Source: Leptospiraceae bacterium
Lineage (GTDB): Bacteria; Spirochaetota; Leptospiria; Leptospirales; Leptonemataceae
Length of the DNA: 64,000 nucleotides
Assembly: GCA_026005135.1 (NCBI GenBank)
Contig: BPKM01000005.1
Location: 62,001 to 126,000, forward strand
Direction of reading: 5' to 3'
The notes under the pieces are model-generated. The model searched no databases. It worked only from the letters and a program-made list of their open reading frames with translations, and had not been told where the DNA came from. This document shows, one piece after another, positions 62,932 to 64,000 of this stretch (positions are counted from its first letter, which is position 1; every line of letters starts with the position of its first letter). The translations under genes and the position numbers were made by a program.

Positions 62932-63052
62932 TAAATTAAAAAGATTTCTATTAAGTCCAAAAAGTCAATAAAATTTTATTTTTGTTTCTTTTCTGAAAGC
63001 CCTATTAAAATAATATTGACGATCTTTTCTCGAAAATAAAATTTATAAAGAA

Positions 63053-64000
63053 ATGAAGTTAACAGAATCTTCTTTTTTAATTACAGATTTAATAGAATTT
63101 GAAAATTTTTATTTAGAATTAGAATTAAAAGGTATATTAATGTTAGAACAGGATTTTATAGATAAATCTGGTAATATTTTAATTCGAAAAGATACTATTA
63201 TTCGTCCAAGTTTTATTGAACGATTAAAACAAAATCGAGGTACTTACGAAGAAAAATTTTATATAAAAATAACACCTCAGTTGATCAATATTTTATCAGA
63301 ATATTTATCCAATATTATTGTAGAAAATATAAAAAAATGGGATTTTTTAGATAAACTTTATACAGTTTCTCTTAATAAACCAAGAAATATTGTAAAAAAT
63401 GCTTTAAAATATCCAAAATTTTGTATTGCTACATTTATCTTATTTAAAAAAAATAAAGAACATTTTGATTATTTATCCAGAATGGGTTTATTAACACTTG
63501 CTGTTGTTTTATTACAGGAATTGATGATGAAAGGCCTTTATACCTTTTCCTTTATATCTGCCTTTATATCAGAATTTTCTTTTTTAAATCATCAAACTGC
63601 AATGCAATCTTATGATGATAATTATTTACATCAACAATTTATTCAGAAATCTATAGACTTAGCAAAAAAACTAAATTTACCAGTGGATACAGAAAAAATC
63701 TTAAGTTCTATAAAAATATTATCTGCCTTATCCGAAGATCAAACCTTAAAGGAAAAAAATAAAGAACAAATTCCAGAAGATCCAACTTTATTGATTTTTG
63801 ATGATGAATTTTTAGAAGACCATCCTTTAGAAGAAAATGTTAATGAACAAAATGAACAAAATGAACAGAATGAAGAAGTTGATGAAGAAATGTTAAATCA
63901 TCCAGAAAAGCAAATCTTATCGGATAAAGCAATTCAAATTATTGCAGAATCGATTAAATTTGCTCGTTATATTTTTTATCTTTACGAAAAAGTAGAAGAT
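63053..64000 (+). CDS. Hypothetical protein, possibly HD-domain-related (3' end outside window)
   Basis: An open frame of 316 codons runs from ATG 63053 to the window edge. It starts MKLTESSFLITDLIEFENF, with GILMLEQDFIDKSGNILI and IIRPSFIERLKQNRGTYEEK, a beta-rich opening like that before HD-GYP-type output domains in spirochaetes. The middle is helical and LNHQTAMQSYDDNYLHQQFI has paired His residues. An acidic Asn/Glu repeat follows (NEQNEQNEQNEEVDEE). The HD relation is a guess because no HD motif is complete within the window. Confidence 0.55.
   Translation, partial: MKLTESSFLITDLIEFENFYLELELKGILMLEQDFIDKSGNILIRKDTIIRPSFIERLKQNRGTYEEKFYIKITPQLINILSEYLSNIIVENIKKWDFLDKLYTVSLNKPRNIVKNALKYPKFCIATFILFKKNKEHFDYLSRMGLLTLAVVLLQELMMKGLYTFSFISAFISEFSFLNHQTAMQSYDDNYLHQQFIQKSIDLAKKLNLPVDTEKILSSIKILSALSEDQTLKEKNKEQIPEDPTLLIFDDEFLEDHPLEENVNEQNEQNEQNEEVDEEMLNHPEKQILSDKAIQIIAESIKFARYIFYLYEKVED

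Noticed and set aside
1-64000. tRNA, rRNA or known riboswitches
   Set aside because: Reading the intergenic gaps, I saw no cloverleaf or conserved riboswitch core. This is by eye only; a covariance-model search would settle it.

Overview
The window is strongly AT-rich and looks like chromosome from a diderm bacterium, most likely a spirochaete of the Leptospirales type. Supporting signs are the many short lipoprotein signal peptides with loose lipoboxes, a DUF1554 lipoprotein (a family common in Leptospira), a slipin/NfeD pair, and a long-form gpmI. This placement is inference: no rRNA or tRNA gene was seen in the window.

Layout. 1-12.2 kb is mostly housekeeping: a partial membrane sensor, patatin, esterase, alanine racemase, an ABC exporter, two nucleotide-sugar enzymes (ugd, gmd), an MscS channel, pyruvate kinase, a DUF4399 lipoprotein, a frameshifted lysoplasmalogenase and a lipoprotein. 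12.3-15.4 kb holds a tandem pair of Rpn-type nuclease genes (one frameshifted) and two poorly known minus-strand genes. 15.5-40.8 kb is an accessory island. 40.9-64 kb returns to ordinary genes: a PD-(D/E)XK protein, a DAPG-hydrolase-like protein, comEC, rsmA, DUF2062, sixA, slipin/nfeD, a decayed GH15 glucoamylase, a degenerate phosphoglycerate-kinase-like protein, a SNF2/SWIM pair, DUF3365, hemH, rlpA, a DUF1554 lipoprotein, gpmI and an HD-like partial gene.

The island is the main point of interest. It is three tandem copies (A about 15.49-23.98 kb, B 23.98-30.77 kb, C 30.77-40.85 kb) of one module. Each has a conserved leader, a short RHS gene (GTG start, two membrane segments, RHS core ending at DPDGR), a variable C-terminal toxin domain, displaced toxin tips without heads, a train of 80-110-residue cysteine-containing lipoproteins, and one or two Rpn nuclease genes on the opposite strand whose stop codon overlaps the stop of the last lipoprotein. 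The toxin domains fall into two classes: a His-Asp-dyad type resembling phospholipase A2, and a HExxH zinc-peptidase type. The peptidase type carries at least four different tails, each followed by a different lipoprotein. That pattern suggests toxin/immunity specificity, with the lipoproteins as candidate immunity proteins. Two insertion sequences with intact target duplications (IS4 family in RHS copy B, IS66 family in a lipoprotein of module C), frameshifts and one nonsense mutation show the island decaying and being reshuffled.

The Rpn genes have an in-frame ATG behind a strong Shine-Dalgarno just before their C-terminal repeat domain, and variable numbers of four-residue repeats. This matches the known RpnL/RpnS gene-within-gene toxin-antitoxin layout. 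The coupling of Rpn genes to an RHS/lipoprotein array is the candidate undescribed system here.
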